Below are positions 18,898 to 33,777 of a DNA stretch of 64,000 nucleotides, piece by piece; positions within the stretch are counted from its first letter, which is position 1; each line of letters begins with the position of its first letter. The stretch covers positions 17,375,868 to 17,439,867 of the forward strand of contig CM024168.1 of the NCBI GenBank assembly GCA_013433145.1, given 5' to 3'. The translations under genes were made by a program, and so were the position numbers. Origin of the DNA: Ascaris suum (taxonomy: Eukaryota; Nematoda; Chromadorea; Rhabditida; Ascarididae). The notes beneath the pieces were generated by a model. The model saw nothing but the letters and a program-made list of their open reading frames with translations. It had not been told where the DNA came from and ran no database searches.

Positions 18898-20551
18898 ATG
18901 CTGCTTTGATGAAGTAAGCGCTTCTTTCAGTGGTAATACTTGGGGCGCCTTTTTCATTTGCTCGCCGCAGGCAAATCCGAAGTTCTTGTTTAGAGATTTT
19001 ACCGGAAGGAATGAAATATCGGGTTACAAATTCATGATCGCCTCATTGCGACTAACGTTGACGTCTTGTTATGAAAGCACGCAAAAAAAAAATACCACTG
19101 TAAAATGAAATTAACGCTAAATTATAAACCCCAAAAATTCATAATGAGTAGAAAAATTGAGGAGTGCATGTTGGAGGAAAATTCTAGAATTGTAAATGTT
19201 TGTTAAGTGAATTGGTATGAATTAAGTTATGTGTTTATCGCATCCGATTACGAACAACTTTCACAGTGAACTCTTTATAGAATTATATTCAATTTCATTG
19301 TACGAGGTAGCGATTCCATAGTTATAAGAAAAAAAAACTTCAAAGAGCAAGAAATTGAGAAGTAATTAGAGAAATATAAAATTGAGAAGTTATAAGCGTA
19401 GTAAAACGTCTACTCCAAGAGGAGAGCATTGCTGATAGCAAAGCCAAGTCAATTGATTCTTTAAAGAAACTGAGCATTAATTTTATTTGAATAACACGTT
19501 GATTTTCGATAGAGAGATGTCGGCTGCTTTTCCCAACATTACGGGTAATAATGAAAGAAATTATTCATTCAAGCGAACACGTTACTCATTGCTATTTATG
19601 TTGGCAAAAGAGCCATGAATAGATGCTTCCACTCTGTTTGATGAATTCTTTGGTAATGATCTTTGTACGCTGAATGGTGAGCTAATGAGATGAGAGATGA
19701 TCCACTTCAGTGAACTATTTAAGAAAAAATAATATAATATAGGCGATAACAAATTCATTGATGATCAAGAAAAATTTTAAGCCTTCGTTGATAGATATTA
19801 TAGCCGAAGATTTTAAATTTCATCTCAAGATTGAGTCGCTAGAAAATGAAACATCGGAAAATGCGACAAACGTTGATCACGCATTGAATATATCTTAATC
19901 TCGATTTATGCTTTTCATATAATCTCTCCAAAATAAAATTCAATGGGTTGCACGTTTATTTGCATTCAATTTTGAATATTTTTGCAAGTGATCAATATGC
20001 GTTACTGAAAATTATAAGGCGAATTTCATATTGGTCTTTTGGTACGAATGCTATCTTCTCTTTTCGTTATTTCTATGATGATCAACAAAATAAACGCATT
20101 TTATCAACTCAAAGATATTAAAGAAGCAGATTCCTCTCATATATCTCATATCGACATACAATAGTTAGAGATTGAAGCAAATAATAAAACTTTAAACTTA
20201 GCAGTTTAAAGTTTTTCTACAAATATACACCTTTTGTATCAAAATAATTTGCAAAAAAAAAAAAGCGTAAGACGAAATATCTCTCGCGGAAGTCGATTAA
20301 AGACATCGCCAAGAATGAGCTTACAGCACAAAAAAAAAAAATGTGCTGCAATATGGCTGATTACAGAGTAAACAAATATTGCAAACCGCATCAGCAATGA
20401 GCTTTTCGTTAAATTTTTGAGCATTCGATGGCTTGTGAATATGTTTCCTCGCTTTTGTCATTCCTTTCGATGGGCTAATATCCTCACTTCAAAGTCCTTT
20501 CGTAAATCTCTCTCTTTTTTTTTTGAAAGCTCTCATTTATTTTTCACCCAG
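18898..20551. other. no supported gene
   Basis: AT-rich. The region 18893-19108 reads open on both strands with mixed composition, but splice sites do not settle which, if either, is coding. Confidence 0.3.
20186..20215. repeat. 12-bp perfect inverted repeat
   Basis: AAAACTTTAAAC at 20186-20197 is repeated as its reverse complement at 20204-20215 with a 6-nt loop. Its low-complexity composition means chance is possible. Confidence 0.85.
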
Positions 20552-20745
20552 CTGACAATATTTAAGCATTCTTTGCGAAAGAGGAAAATTAAAAATATAA
20601 ATGTTTGCATTAAAATCGAAAGAGGACATCAAATGGTAAATGCATCCAGTGAATTGATCTGACAAACTTTTCTTTGCAGATTGCTTCTCCCAGTGGAATG
20701 TTTCAAATAGACAAGCTTGATAGTTTCGACTTAAAATTGAAATGA
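20552..20745 (+). CDS. candidate two-exon 3' end of an unidentified gene
   Basis: Exon 20552-20635 follows the acceptor TTTTTCACCCAG and ends at the donor GTAAAT. Exon 20680-20745 follows TTTTCTTTGCAG and ends in a TGA. The 44-nt intron between them is of typical nematode size, and both junctions are phase 0. The encoded tail is basic (RKRKIKNINVCIKIERGHQM) and then polar (IASPSGMFQIDKLDSFDLKL). Against this, a 92-codon minus-strand frame (20815 to 20537, GTG start) covers the same bases. The function is unknown. Confidence 0.33.
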
Positions 20746-20958
20746 GCATCGTTATATTAATTGGCAAAATATAGAACTTTTTCTCCTTTGGACTTTCATT
20801 CAACGATTTACTCACTCAGAGTATAAAAGTAACGTAAACCTAAGTAGAAAAATCCCTTACTATTTACGCATAAAACTTTGGGAATTGATTAAGCAGACAC
20901 AGATACTTTACTTTAGAAAGAAAGCTGCATATACACATAGTGAAACTCATTTTTGAAA

Positions 20959-21069
20959 TGATAAGGAATTTACGTTGGGAGTGATAAGGAATCTATGCCG
21001 TAAGTGATAAGGACTCTATGTTCAGAGTGACAAGGAATCTATATTGTAAGTGATAAAGAATCTATGTAT
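20959..21069. repeat. 23-bp tandem repeat, about five copies
   Basis: TGATAAGGAATCTATG-like units start at 20959, 20982, 21005, 21028 and 21051, an exact 23-bp period with a few substitutions per copy and a partial last copy. The period is not a multiple of three, so it is not a coding repeat. Confidence 0.92.
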
Positions 21070-22302
21070 CATCTGCGAAACAATCAGCGCATTACAGCTA
21101 GTTGTGTTTCCTTCTCAATAGAATCATTAAAATTTATGCGCTTTTAGAGATTTAAAATCTCGACTATATTTTCTTCTCCGTCCTTTTACGCTTTCTATTT
21201 TCTTCATCGTTTGCTTTTGAAATTCGTCATTCGTTTCTTTGGTCACTTAAAGCACTTCAGGCAAATTTGATTATTAAAAAATCACGACTCAATATCTTCT
21301 TTTGCATAAGTAAAACGCCTTAGGGTATGTTGCCGCAAATGCATGCAAGTGAACCCCGCTAACAAGGAAAATCAAAGCTGTCTATTTTCTATCATATATC
21401 TTTACGTGATTTTTTCATCCATCAAAAATGATCGCTCACTTTGCATCAAATAAGTTCGAATCTGTTTTTGGTGCTCGTCGGTATTTCATTCGCACATCTA
21501 ACCAATGCTAGTAGAGCAAAGTTCTGCAATATCTGCGGCGAAGGTGGGCATAATTTCTACTTCAACTTTGAGCCCACTGCATAACTGCACTTCATTTGAA
21601 GGGGCTCGATTTGAGACATTGAAATATCAATTTAAAGCTATAAGTATAGTCATTGTTGAGCTCTAGAGTGTTCAAACGTGCTCATACATGGCATGCTTTA
21701 TTTATGAAAGGTTTGAGATGAACAAGAGGAGATAGATGAATAGAGTTTATTACCGGTTGTCAAGGAAATCTAAAGACATTTGTGCTCTCTTGCTTTTTTG
21801 TTGTTTTCGGAAACCGAAAAGGATGAAACCATGAAATTTGAAGCCATGTCTTCAAATTCCTAGGCCCATTTCCACCTGTCAAGTTATGAAAAAACCCGAC
21901 CCGACTATCTGCAGTAGACGAGAATTTATAAAAATAACATAGTGTATCACCTGGCATTTTCCTACTCTCGTTCCCAACATTTGTGGCAGTTGGCGACTGT
22001 AATTCGAATGATATCTGATATCTGCTGTCGTCGACTCAGATTTTTCTATTTCATAAGCACATTCGTAACAATGAGCGTTTTATTTAAGCTGCACAGTTGT
22101 TATAAGATATCATCAGTTAATATCAACAAATGCGTCGGCACTCTGAACATGTTCACAACATAAAGATTCGTAGATCACAAAAGAAAACGCTTCAGATATA
22201 AAAGTGATCAAAGTGGAAAATCAGTAGGTAATGATAAAATTGTTATGGATTGCTCGGTAATAGAATGATGAATATGAGTGGAATAGTGTATATCTCAAAG
22301 TG
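21070..22302. other. no supported gene
   Basis: AT-rich with short frames on both strands. A minus frame of 65 codons at 21760-21957 and a plus frame of 73 codons at 21942-22163 lack splice or start support. Confidence 0.3.
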
Positions 22303-22856
22303 TCAGAAGTTGAGACTCTTTTCGTTGCGTAGCTGTTGCACTTGGGCCATCCTATGAAAATATAATCCTTTTTTGTCGCTGATCCATTTGCTAACTTCCC
22401 GAATTCTCACGAATAATAACTGCAAAGCAATTTGAAGATCGTAAAGTGCATTTTAGAGCGGATTAAAAGTTATGAGTGGCCAGTGGCCAATGATCACATC
22501 GCAAATATCTACAAGAACTAGGAGAATTTCGCTACACCCACTATTATCTGAATCGCATGAGATTTCACCAATTGAAAACGAAACCACATAAAGAACTATT
22601 CCAATATTGCATATCAAAATCTGATAAAAATCAAGTATTAAAAAGTGAGAATCAAAGGCAATATAAGACGCCAACATCGAGCAAATAGAGACTCAAATTC
22701 GTTTACAGCTGCTGATTTTTCCACGTTATTCACCTCATTAGCATATATTGAAGCTGTCAGTGCTATGAAATATTTAACTCCGTATATGTTTTTAATAATT
22801 TTTGAAAAAATCTTCTCAAATTCCACAATTAGAGAGATGCGTTCAATATAAACAGT
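22303..22856 (-). CDS. partial serpentine chemoreceptor-like gene, three phase-0 exons
   Basis: Three minus-strand exons join in phase 0: about 22856-22734 (ends GAG before GTGAAT), 22620-22513 (acceptor TTTTTATCAG, donor GTAGAT) and 22419-22306 (acceptor TTGCTTTGCAG, stop at 22305-22303). The first carries an ER-containing stretch (VYIERISLIVEFEKIF), resembling the end of TM3 in the nematode Sra/Sre/Srab receptors. The second has a hydrophobic segment plus two cysteines. The third continues a hydrophobic stretch into a charged loop containing FHRMAQVQQLRNE. TM1-TM2 and TM6-TM7 were not found, so this may be a fragment or pseudogene. The family assignment is inference. Confidence 0.42.
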
Positions 22857-24934
<2,078 letters not shown>

Positions 24935-25250
24935 ACCAGGAACGACAATCACTCTATCAAATCCTGTCCCTTTCAGCTAGCGATAGCGTTAAAGTAATAC
25001 AGTGTACCGTTCAGTAAGACATAGATATTCTCAAAGACCATCGAGTCAGTCGGCAATCTCAGAGACTCTCTCTATTCGTTCTTTTCTCGTTGAAGAATAG
25101 TTTTAAAAGTTATATGGCATATGCTGTTCAGCCTACTTTTTTAATAGACTGATGTCTCACATTTTCATTAGTAGTCATTATAGAACACCTACTATACCAA
25201 CGGCTAAGAGTAGTAGTTAGCTACTAAGAGGGATCCGCTTGGGAATAGAG

Positions 25251-25433
25251 TCATATAACACCATCGAAAAACTGCATCAGAGTAGGCGTGTAGTAATTAA
25301 ATACGCTAGCCACTCGGCCAACCACAAATTCTTGAGTAATTGATAACGGCGAAGATGTGTAACATGTAGAGATGACTATTGTTTTTGTTGTCGTTGAAGT
25401 GATTCTTCGAGCGTTTCTGGGTACCAACAACAT
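25251..25433 (-). CDS. hypothetical protein, 60 codons
   Basis: An ATG-initiated minus frame of 60 codons, open for a few more codons upstream. It is rich in Thr, Ser and Val (ARRITSTTTKTIVISTCYTS) rather than the Phe/Ile/Lys of random local frames. There is no signal peptide, clear splice site or recognised domain. It could be an exon of a larger gene or a chance frame. Confidence 0.25.
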   Translation of the reverse strand: MLLVPRNARRITSTTTKTIVISTCYTSSPLSITQEFVVGRVASVFNYYTPTLMQFFDGVI

Positions 25434-26236
25434 AACGGATATTGTTGCAAGTTTTTTTTTCTTTTTTTGCAGTTTTGATGAAGAAATACCAATCGCTTTT
25501 TGGTTTGCAAAGCTTATTTGATTGCCCTCTTTGGTTTGGATTTAGCTCTTCATGTTTCGAAACTGTCTCTTTCCTTCTCTATCATAACTGAACGAAAACC
25601 CTCCTTAAAATATCTACTATGTTAACGATACTTTGTACTGTTCTGAAGAAACGAAATTGATTCTAAGCATGCATTAAGTTGAGAATGTCTTATTATCTGC
25701 CGCCTTTCATCTTAAAAGATCCGAAATGGTCCAGGCATATGGCACATATTTCATCTTCATTTCATTAAAAAATCGTTTATCATAAGCGCCGTATTTTTTC
25801 CTAGCTGGAATATTTTTCTCAACGTCATATTTGTCAAAAAAATCCATTTTTCTCATCTAAGCACGTTTTTTTTTTTTCAAAGCGTCCGCTTTGTGAGAAA
25901 TTCGGTGCATACAATCCAATTGAGAAGCGGAATACAGTGATTAATATCATCGACATATTAGAAAATATTTTTTAAAAGAATATGTGAGCAATTTTTTTCT
26001 TCTCTTCAAGAAGTCGGCGAAAAGAAAAAATCGACACTCGATATTACACTCGTTAAGAAACTTTAGACGACTAATTTTGTCTCATATAGAATATTGTCTA
26101 CAATATTGACGACATAAATGCGAAAATGGATGAACGATTCATGCTCCTCCTTTAAAAAAGAAATGCTTTCACGTTCTAATAGATATGATTGAAAAGGTTG
26201 TTGAGCTTTGTATAGTCGGATTGCGACATGATTTAA

Positions 26237-26731
26237 ATGGAACATTGCGCGCATATTTTTTTGGATATGACAATACTCTTGCATTATAGACTGTCACTAT
26301 TGAACAAACGACCATTCGCAAATATTGTTGTTGAAAAGAGTAATGAAAAAAAGATTGACGTTTATGATATCATGACAGCCGAAAGACATAAAAGCAGAAA
26401 TGTAGAGACGATTTGCCATCATCGTTTATTTGTTATGTTAGCGATTTGTCGTTAATATTTATGATGAAACTTTCTAAACAAACCACATTGTGGCGTTTCG
26501 TCTCTAACAGAAATCAGATGATAAAATAGGAACCGAGGAAATATGATCTATGCATTGATGAGTGAATTTTTCTATTGTTGTTGTTGTTTTTTTTTTCCAT
26601 TCTTTTCAGTTACATTCAAAAATACCATAAATAAAGATCTATTATTCCTACGACGATTCAAGTGGCATACCTTTGTTGATTGTTTTACTTTTACGCTAAT
26701 TTATATTAGTTCTCCTTTTGACTGTAAATGA
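26237..26731 (+). CDS. candidate plus-strand exons, unidentified protein
   Basis: A strong acceptor (CATTCTTTTCAG) at 26609 opens a frame to a TGA at 26729. It encodes FKNTINKDLLFLRRFKWHTF and a short hydrophobic stretch. Upstream, the plus frame 26237-26455 has balanced composition (KKIDVYDIMTAERHKSRNVE) and ends near a weak donor (GTTAATAT). The two could be exons of one gene, but phase and donor are not convincing, and a minus frame (26284-26063) competes over the start. Confidence 0.22.
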
Positions 26732-27000
26732 ATAAATAATGTCAACGTTGAATATATGTACTATGCATCGTAATAGAAGGGACTTATTTACGTGCACAAA
26801 AACAAATCGAAAGGAAAATGTAAAGCAGTTGCACTCGGCCAAGCAGCTGAATTTTGACAGCGTCGTTAGAAGATTAAAATATTCGCCAAAAAAAAGGGTG
26901 ACGAGATGGTTCTGATGCTAAAATAGTTACAATGGCGATTCATTAAACCATTACCTTGTCGACTTCGACTTAGATGAGATGAATTATTGAACTGTTTGAG

Positions 27001-27408
27001 ATGTCGATGTTGGCTGTAAAAAAGGTGGCTATGAATCAAAAGAAAAATATTGTTTATTGTATTTATTCTGACCAAAAAAAAAACGACGAAATTGCGAAAC
27101 AGACTATACCAAGCAAGCAATCTTCAAAACCAGCATCAAAACCTTCCAACAAATATTTCTTAGCAAATAAAAAAAAAAATTCATCATTCAATGTCGATCA
27201 ATCGATCATCAATCACTCAAAGGCTAATATTCTATCATTTTATTTCACTCAGCTAATTTCAGCGAAAATCCATCGAAATTCTGCAACATTCGAAATTTCC
27301 GCTCTATATATGCATAAATGCTTTAGCTCTACTCTAAGCATCCATTTCGGCAGTGAAATTATAAAGAATCATGATTTAAACCTTTGCGATTATCCTCCTT
27401 TCATATGA
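27001..27408 (+). CDS. hypothetical protein, 135 codons
   Basis: The longest open frame outside repeats and genes: ATG at 27001, stop at 27406-27408. It is Lys/Asn/Ser-rich with a low-complexity SKQSSKPASKPSNK stretch (about residues 39-52). There is no signal peptide, membrane segment or recognised domain. Length alone is suggestive in AT-rich DNA, but the codons follow local base composition, so it could be chance. Confidence 0.25.
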   Translation: MSMLAVKKVAMNQKKNIVYCIYSDQKKNDEIAKQTIPSKQSSKPASKPSNKYFLANKKKNSSFNVDQSIINHSKANILSFYFTQLISAKIHRNSATFEISALYMHKCFSSTLSIHFGSEIIKNHDLNLCDYPPFI

Positions 27409-27778
27409 AACTATCTTATGAAAGAAGAGTAAATAGGAATTAACTGGTAAGAAAGAATAATAAAATGAAAGTATTGCACCCAAATAGCATTTTATGAATA
27501 TAGTCAAAAAGAATGCCAGCTATGAAAAGATGGCAATGAATTGTATGAAAGGATTTTCATCCTGAGGAAAAAAAGAGGAGAAAGTATCGTCTTAGAAAAT
27601 AGGAGAAAGCTCAATTTTATCGACGAAATGAGTTAGCATTTCTTTATGATAACAGCTCATTATGATTTCCTAAGTTCTGAATAGCGCAAAATGAACAAGA
27701 GAGCGCTAACTTCCAAAAGAAATACAAGTGCTTATACGAGCAGACATATTGAAGCAATATTAAATTAGGCACACCTCA

Positions 27779-27801
27779 AGAGAGAGAGAGAGAGAGAGAG
27801 G
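27779..27801. repeat. (AG)n microsatellite
   Basis: About eleven AG units. Confidence 0.9.
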
Positions 27802-28622
27802 AGATTTTATAGCGACGGACGTTTCAACCCACAGCACAAATCTAACGCATAGATAGCTAGATGAATGCAACTGTAAGTCGATTAGCCCTCGAGCAAAGAT
27901 ATCTTCCCTTAGCAAGCTTCACACTATCAGCATTAATGGAAAAGGATCAGAAGAAATTTACATATCTGCAAAAACTACGATTTTTGAGCTTAGAACGTTG
28001 CATAACAATTCTTCTTTGAAGTCTTGAAATTTTTGAACCGAATTCTCATACTCACAAATATATATAGCAAAATATATAGCGAACACCATTATGGAGCGTT
28101 TTTGCGAGTTTTGTTCGAAGAAAGATACAAAAAAATTCTGTTGACATCTCGCAAAAAAAAGAAAAAAACTTTTTATTTGCGTTCAGTGATTGAGGAGATT
28201 TTGCTGAAGATAAGCGACATTATCGTTAATTGTTTATATACGTGAAAAAACAGAGTAAATTAAATTCTTCAGCAATTTTAAATCGTATTTTTCACCATAT
28301 TGCACATATTCATTACGAGAATAGCAAAGGACCAAAATTTGGAAGCAAAGATTTGAAATGCTACTTCAAATCTAGAAATTTCTATTAAGAGAAGTGAATT
28401 CAGTAGAAGTTTGTTATCGAAAATTTTCTAAACGGTTTTGAGCTCTTAATATTACCTCCACATTCAAAATTTCTGAATTTGGTGCAAAAAGTTTGGTGGT
28501 TTTTCCCAAAATCCACGATTTTTTGCCTCGTTTAGCTTTTTGTTGTAGCTGATATTCGTTTAGGGCTCCGCAATCCTCGCAGAGAGACTTCTTTCCTATA
28601 TGTCAAATAGTTCACGTTTCAT

Positions 28623-29464
<842 letters not shown>

Positions 29465-30284
29465 ATCATTTTCACTGACTAATGATGGCGGCAGCTAGCT
29501 GGCTGGATTGGTTCCTTTCGCTCTAATCGCTCATTAAAAGTCTCTCATAACAACGGAAATTTTCTAGTGTTTCAAAAAATTTTCAACAGATTTCCTTTTT
29601 TTTTTCAATTAGATGAATCGCATATTTCACGATAAAAAAATCATAGACAATTTTGCAACATCTGAGACAGTCTAAACAAACTTTATAACTTCCAAATTTT
29701 TCGAATGGGGAGGTATTTTTATGAGCAATAATCATTTCGCACTTGCATACGTACAAATGTAGCATGCTTTCGATTAATTTGTGTAGATTAATCCCACTCA
29801 CTTCATAACGTCTGTGAAAGCTGACAGCTCTTATATATATTGTGAACTGCAAACTTCAACAGCTCTCGTTGAAGATCTTGTCTAAATGGAAGAGGAGGAG
29901 GGAGGGGAGGAGGATCGAAAGGGCGCTTTGGAGGACGCTACAGCAGAAAATGGATAAATCTTCGATAGATATTTGCTAAGGGGAAGAAGCGTCTATTTAG
30001 AGATACTTCAATATTTTCTGAGTTTCTCATCAATATTGACGGGATCATGCAGTGGAACTATTGGATATTTATCTTCCTTAATAAAACTGCCTAATTTCCG
30101 ATTATTTTCTTTCGCAATCATTTACCTTCGTAAATAACTATCAGGTTATATTGGTCGAACTAAAATTAAATTTTTTAATTCCTTTCGGTTCATTGCGACA
30201 AATCCAAACGCAAGGATGGGACATTTCTATCCGATTGGGAAATAAAGGTTATACCAAGAGAGCTAATTGATGTTTTGAAGCGAT
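29465..30284. other. no supported gene
   Basis: A minus frame of 89 codons (29852-29583) lacks splice or start support. A purine-rich patch (GGAGGAGGGAGGGGAGGAGG) lies near 29893-29912. Confidence 0.3.
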
Positions 30285-30521
30285 TTAAGTCGATCCCTTC
30301 GTCTCTAATCTATCCTTATCCGCACTTCTGCAGACGTAATGCTCATCAGACCAAGAAACACGAATTGTATGTGATACTGAAGAGGTTCTTTGTGAGGGTG
30401 AATATTCGGCGTAAATATCAAGCAGGAGAATGCAGCCACCTTCTGCGCAATAAACATCCTGAGTTGTCTTGAAGAAACAGTTGTCTTTGCTGGTCGATAA
30501 ACATTCAGCGGTCGATAAATG
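30285..30521 (-). CDS. candidate Cys-rich terminal exon
   Basis: The minus frame is open for 78 codons from 30521 to a TAA at 30285-30287. Candidate acceptors (ATCGACCAG, TTTCTTCAAG) lie inside its 5' part. The encoded sequence has five cysteines, CAEGGC among them, then a polar Ser/Thr-rich part with VSWSDEHYVCRSADKDRLET. It looks like an extracellular domain fragment. The same DNA also reads open in a second minus frame (84 codons) and a plus frame (65 codons), so coding is likely but the frame is inferred from composition. Confidence 0.33.
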   Translation of the reverse strand, partial: HLSTAECLSTSKDNCFFKTTQDVYCAEGGCILLLDIYAEYSPSQRTSSVSHTIRVSWSDEHYVCRSADKDRLETKGST

Positions 30522-30639
30522 TCAAATACAGTGTTTATGGAATTGACGTGGTTGTCCATATGAGTTTCCGAGGTTCCTCAAAACAAAACCAAACAAATCA
30601 AGATGATTATCGGATTATAACTTTTAATTATTTTAGCGC

Positions 30640-30860
30640 ATGAGAGCTCAAAATGAGAAGGCAAAATGAGGGAGGACAGTGAGGAGCGCAAGCGAATCAA
30701 AACAGTGAGGATTCCGAATGAGTGAGGAAAATAGAGGTCAGAATGGGTGAGGATAGTGGGGACTCCAAATACTCATTTGGGATCCTCATGTGGACATAAG
30801 AACTTCGGATGAGTGAAGACAGCGAGGACTGACGACGGTGAGGACTCCAAAGCAAACTAA
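30640..30860. repeat. degenerate repeats of a GTGAGGACT-type word
   Basis: Words such as GTGAGGATTCC, GTGAGGATAGTGGGGACTCC and GTGAGGACTCC, interleaved with GAATGAGTGAGG, recur irregularly. This resembles a decayed minisatellite. The period is not constant. Confidence 0.5.
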
Positions 30861-31195
30861 AAGAAACATGAAAGCATCAGACCGTTACAACTATTTTCAT
30901 AAGTTCTTCGCTGCCTACTGACCGCTATATATAATAATTTTGGTGGTCGCTCGCAAAGCGAAACGTATTCTTATGGAAAAGAATTTTTCGAGGTATGGAC
31001 ACTGCCTCCACACAGCTGCCTACAAATGACCTTCTTTAAATCGATGCGCTTCTGCGTTATGCCATCCTCAAAAACAAGACGAATCGCTTAATGCTTAGGT
31101 CTTTGACAAAACATTTAAAAAAACATTTCTTCACTCTGTAATATAATAGCGGAAGGCCAATTGAAGAAAAATTCTTCGCGCATCATTCATCATAA

Positions 31196-31480
31196 AGTAA
31201 AGCTCATATCAATACACTGGTGTATTACCTTGGTACTAATAGCGTTTGTCTCATAGGATATGAGAGAGCAGCTAAATCTTCTGATAAACAGTCAAACGAC
31301 TACACAGGACTCTTTACATGAGAAAGTGTAAATGACCGGATATCTATCAGTGGAGGCAATGATCAACGTAAACATGCTCCAATATTCAGTTATGAGAGTA
31401 CTGGAGAATTCCTAGAAGAGAGGATCGTGGGAGGAATGATAAAGTGGGAGAACGAGAATGCGATGATCCTTGAAATATAA
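31196..31480 (+). pseudogene. coding-like frame interrupted by one TGA
   Basis: The plus-strand frame is open from 31196 to 31318, hits TGA at 31319-31321, and stays open in the same frame to a TAA at 31478-31480. Both halves have balanced composition (GYERAAKSSDKQSNDYTG before the stop, YESTGEFLEERIVGGMIKWE after it). This would suit a decayed gene, an intron too small to see, or chance. No splice pair removes the TGA cleanly. The minus strand also has short open frames here. No family is recognised. Confidence 0.28.
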
Positions 31481-33697
31481 TAACCTGAGCAATTTGAAGT
31501 GAACGATCTATTGTTCGAACTTCATCTCTTTTTCTTCAGTATTAGCAGATGTTATTGTCTTGCACTTTGCTGTCTAGTTATATATTTAAGAATAGATATT
31601 TTCAGTGGAATCTGACTAAAAAATTTGTTATCAAAGATGGTGTATATAAAGTATTTAGGAGAAATATTGAGAAATATAAAAATTCCTATCAAAAGTATTC
31701 AATAAAAATGCGCAAAAATATTTGATTAGCTATGAAAACATGAAAGTGAAACATTTCTCGAAAAGTGAACGTTGTTGATGAGCATGGACGCTTATCTAAA
31801 ATTGAAACAAAACGATTTCACATATATTCTGCAATAATTGGAAATTCACCTTCCTATATATTTGAAGAGGATGAATGATGGCAAGAATAAATATGAGAGC
31901 ATTTGGAAGAAACAATGATAGATTCACTGCTATTGGCCTTTTTGTCCGATGCACTTAGCGATGCAAACAAATGTGCCAAAAAATTTCTTTAGTGCTATTT
32001 GAAATCAAGACGACAATAATGGCGCCACATACTGACGTTTCCTAAGATCTCAGTAAAAATTGCCTCAACATCTGGAGCATTACATTTCGGAGGTTTGTAT
32101 TAAGTAGAGCGGGAGAGAGGGGGAGGGGGTGATGGGGAAGATGGCAGGATAGATGGAGGAGGGATCGTACTGTGACACTCCAATACCACTGTAGGTTTCC
32201 CTTTACATCTCACATCGTGAAAACGTTGGAGGTGGAAAATTGACGATGCAAATTGTAGCGTACCATTTAAGTAACAATGGATATTGAAACATAAAATTCA
32301 TATATTATCTCTTCGTAATATGTGAACCATGCTAAATTTATCTTTATTATAGAGTGTTAAATTGTTGTGATGGAAATAAAATTCGCTTTGCAGTATAGCG
32401 ATCGCAAGATTCTTTCCAAATATCCATAATCCTATCTTCATTATAATTACTGTTCGTACCATAGCAATACGGTGAACCATTGCCACTGGTTAACATCATA
32501 TACCGTAAGAAAAATACTCGCTACTGTAATAAACAATTGAATAAATCTATTTACAACGATATATCTTGAAATAATCTCATTTTTTTAACATCGAATTATA
32601 TTATGATGAAAGAGGTTTACTTTTATGAAGATATCGTTCGTTGAATACTTAAGTTTAGAGTTCTATGCTGACACATTTATTTTCACCAATCAGCTCCATA
32701 AAGAACTAAAAATTTAGATCTTAGAAAGTGGAGTATTATATATTCAAGGAATTTGAAAACATTCGAAGATATAAGATGGAAATTGATGCATCGAGGAAAC
32801 AATTTCAATTCTCTAAGGAATTCTCTTCATCGAAATATAGTCTTTAACTATAGGCAATTTAATCTTTCTATTGAACGAAAATTTAGAGCAATATAAACTT
32901 AAACGTTAGCACAAAAACGTTTTGGTCAATCCGAAGTGATTTTGAAGAGATTAGATCGATTCGCTAGAGCGTTTTCACTTCATTTTAATACCAAAGAATA
33001 TTGTCGATAATTGAGCAAACATATGATGCAATGTACTCTTTTTCGAAAATCGTTTCTCAGAAAAATTCGAGTTTCTAACGAATAAAATAGTCGTTGGATG
33101 TCGGGTGATTTAAAACTCCCATAGGATAGAATTGTGAACTCTTTAAAGGAAGGCAATACGATTTGATGACCTATCTAGTGCAAATGAAAATGTGCATGAC
33201 AGCTGCACACACCGTCGAATTTCATTGATGCCCTCCTAAACGAATTTTGTTAGCCCGTTAGGCGAGCGAAAAAAAAAAATCTTGCCGCTTACAATGAAAG
33301 CGACTTGCTACATCATTGCAATACGGGTTCCCAGAATTAAACTTAATACCACTATTGGGCAATTAGCAAATGTCATGTCATATTAAAATATGTATGCTTC
33401 AGGTGGGCCATATTCAAGTTTTTTGCTAGTGACAATTATACGTATATGTAAAATAGTCATTCGTTTTTATGGAGATACTAAATCTATACAAAAAGAAATT
33501 ATATGAGAAAAGAATAGAACGAAGACACCGGTATATATACGAGGATATACTAATATACTATTCCAATAGTCCATTTTTTTTTTGGCTTTCCATCGTGCTG
33601 CTATTATGCTCACTTGGTTGATGCCTCATTTCTCAAACATGAGGTTCAACCTCCGTCTGTTATAATCTCATCCGCTTCGTGTTCATCAAAAAGAAAG
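31481..33697. other. no supported gene
   Basis: AT-rich. A purine-rich stretch (GGGAGAGAGGGGGAGGGGGT and neighbours) lies at about 32110-32165. Short minus frames at 32298-32486 are not supported. Confidence 0.35.
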
Positions 33698-33777
33698 CTT
33701 CGTTATATCCTTACAAGAAAGACACTGTGTGAATGAACACAGTAACTTCGTTATATCCTTACAAGAAAGACACTGTG
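33698..33777. repeat. 32-bp direct repeat, 48-bp spacing
   Basis: CTTCGTTATATCCTTACAAG and the following GAAAGACACTGTG occur at 33698-33729 and again at 33746-33777, identical over 32 bp. Confidence 0.93.

Noticed and set aside
22645..22851. Plus frame of 68 codons with hydrophobic content
   Set aside because: The minus-strand reading here has matched splice phases across three exons, and the plus frame has none.
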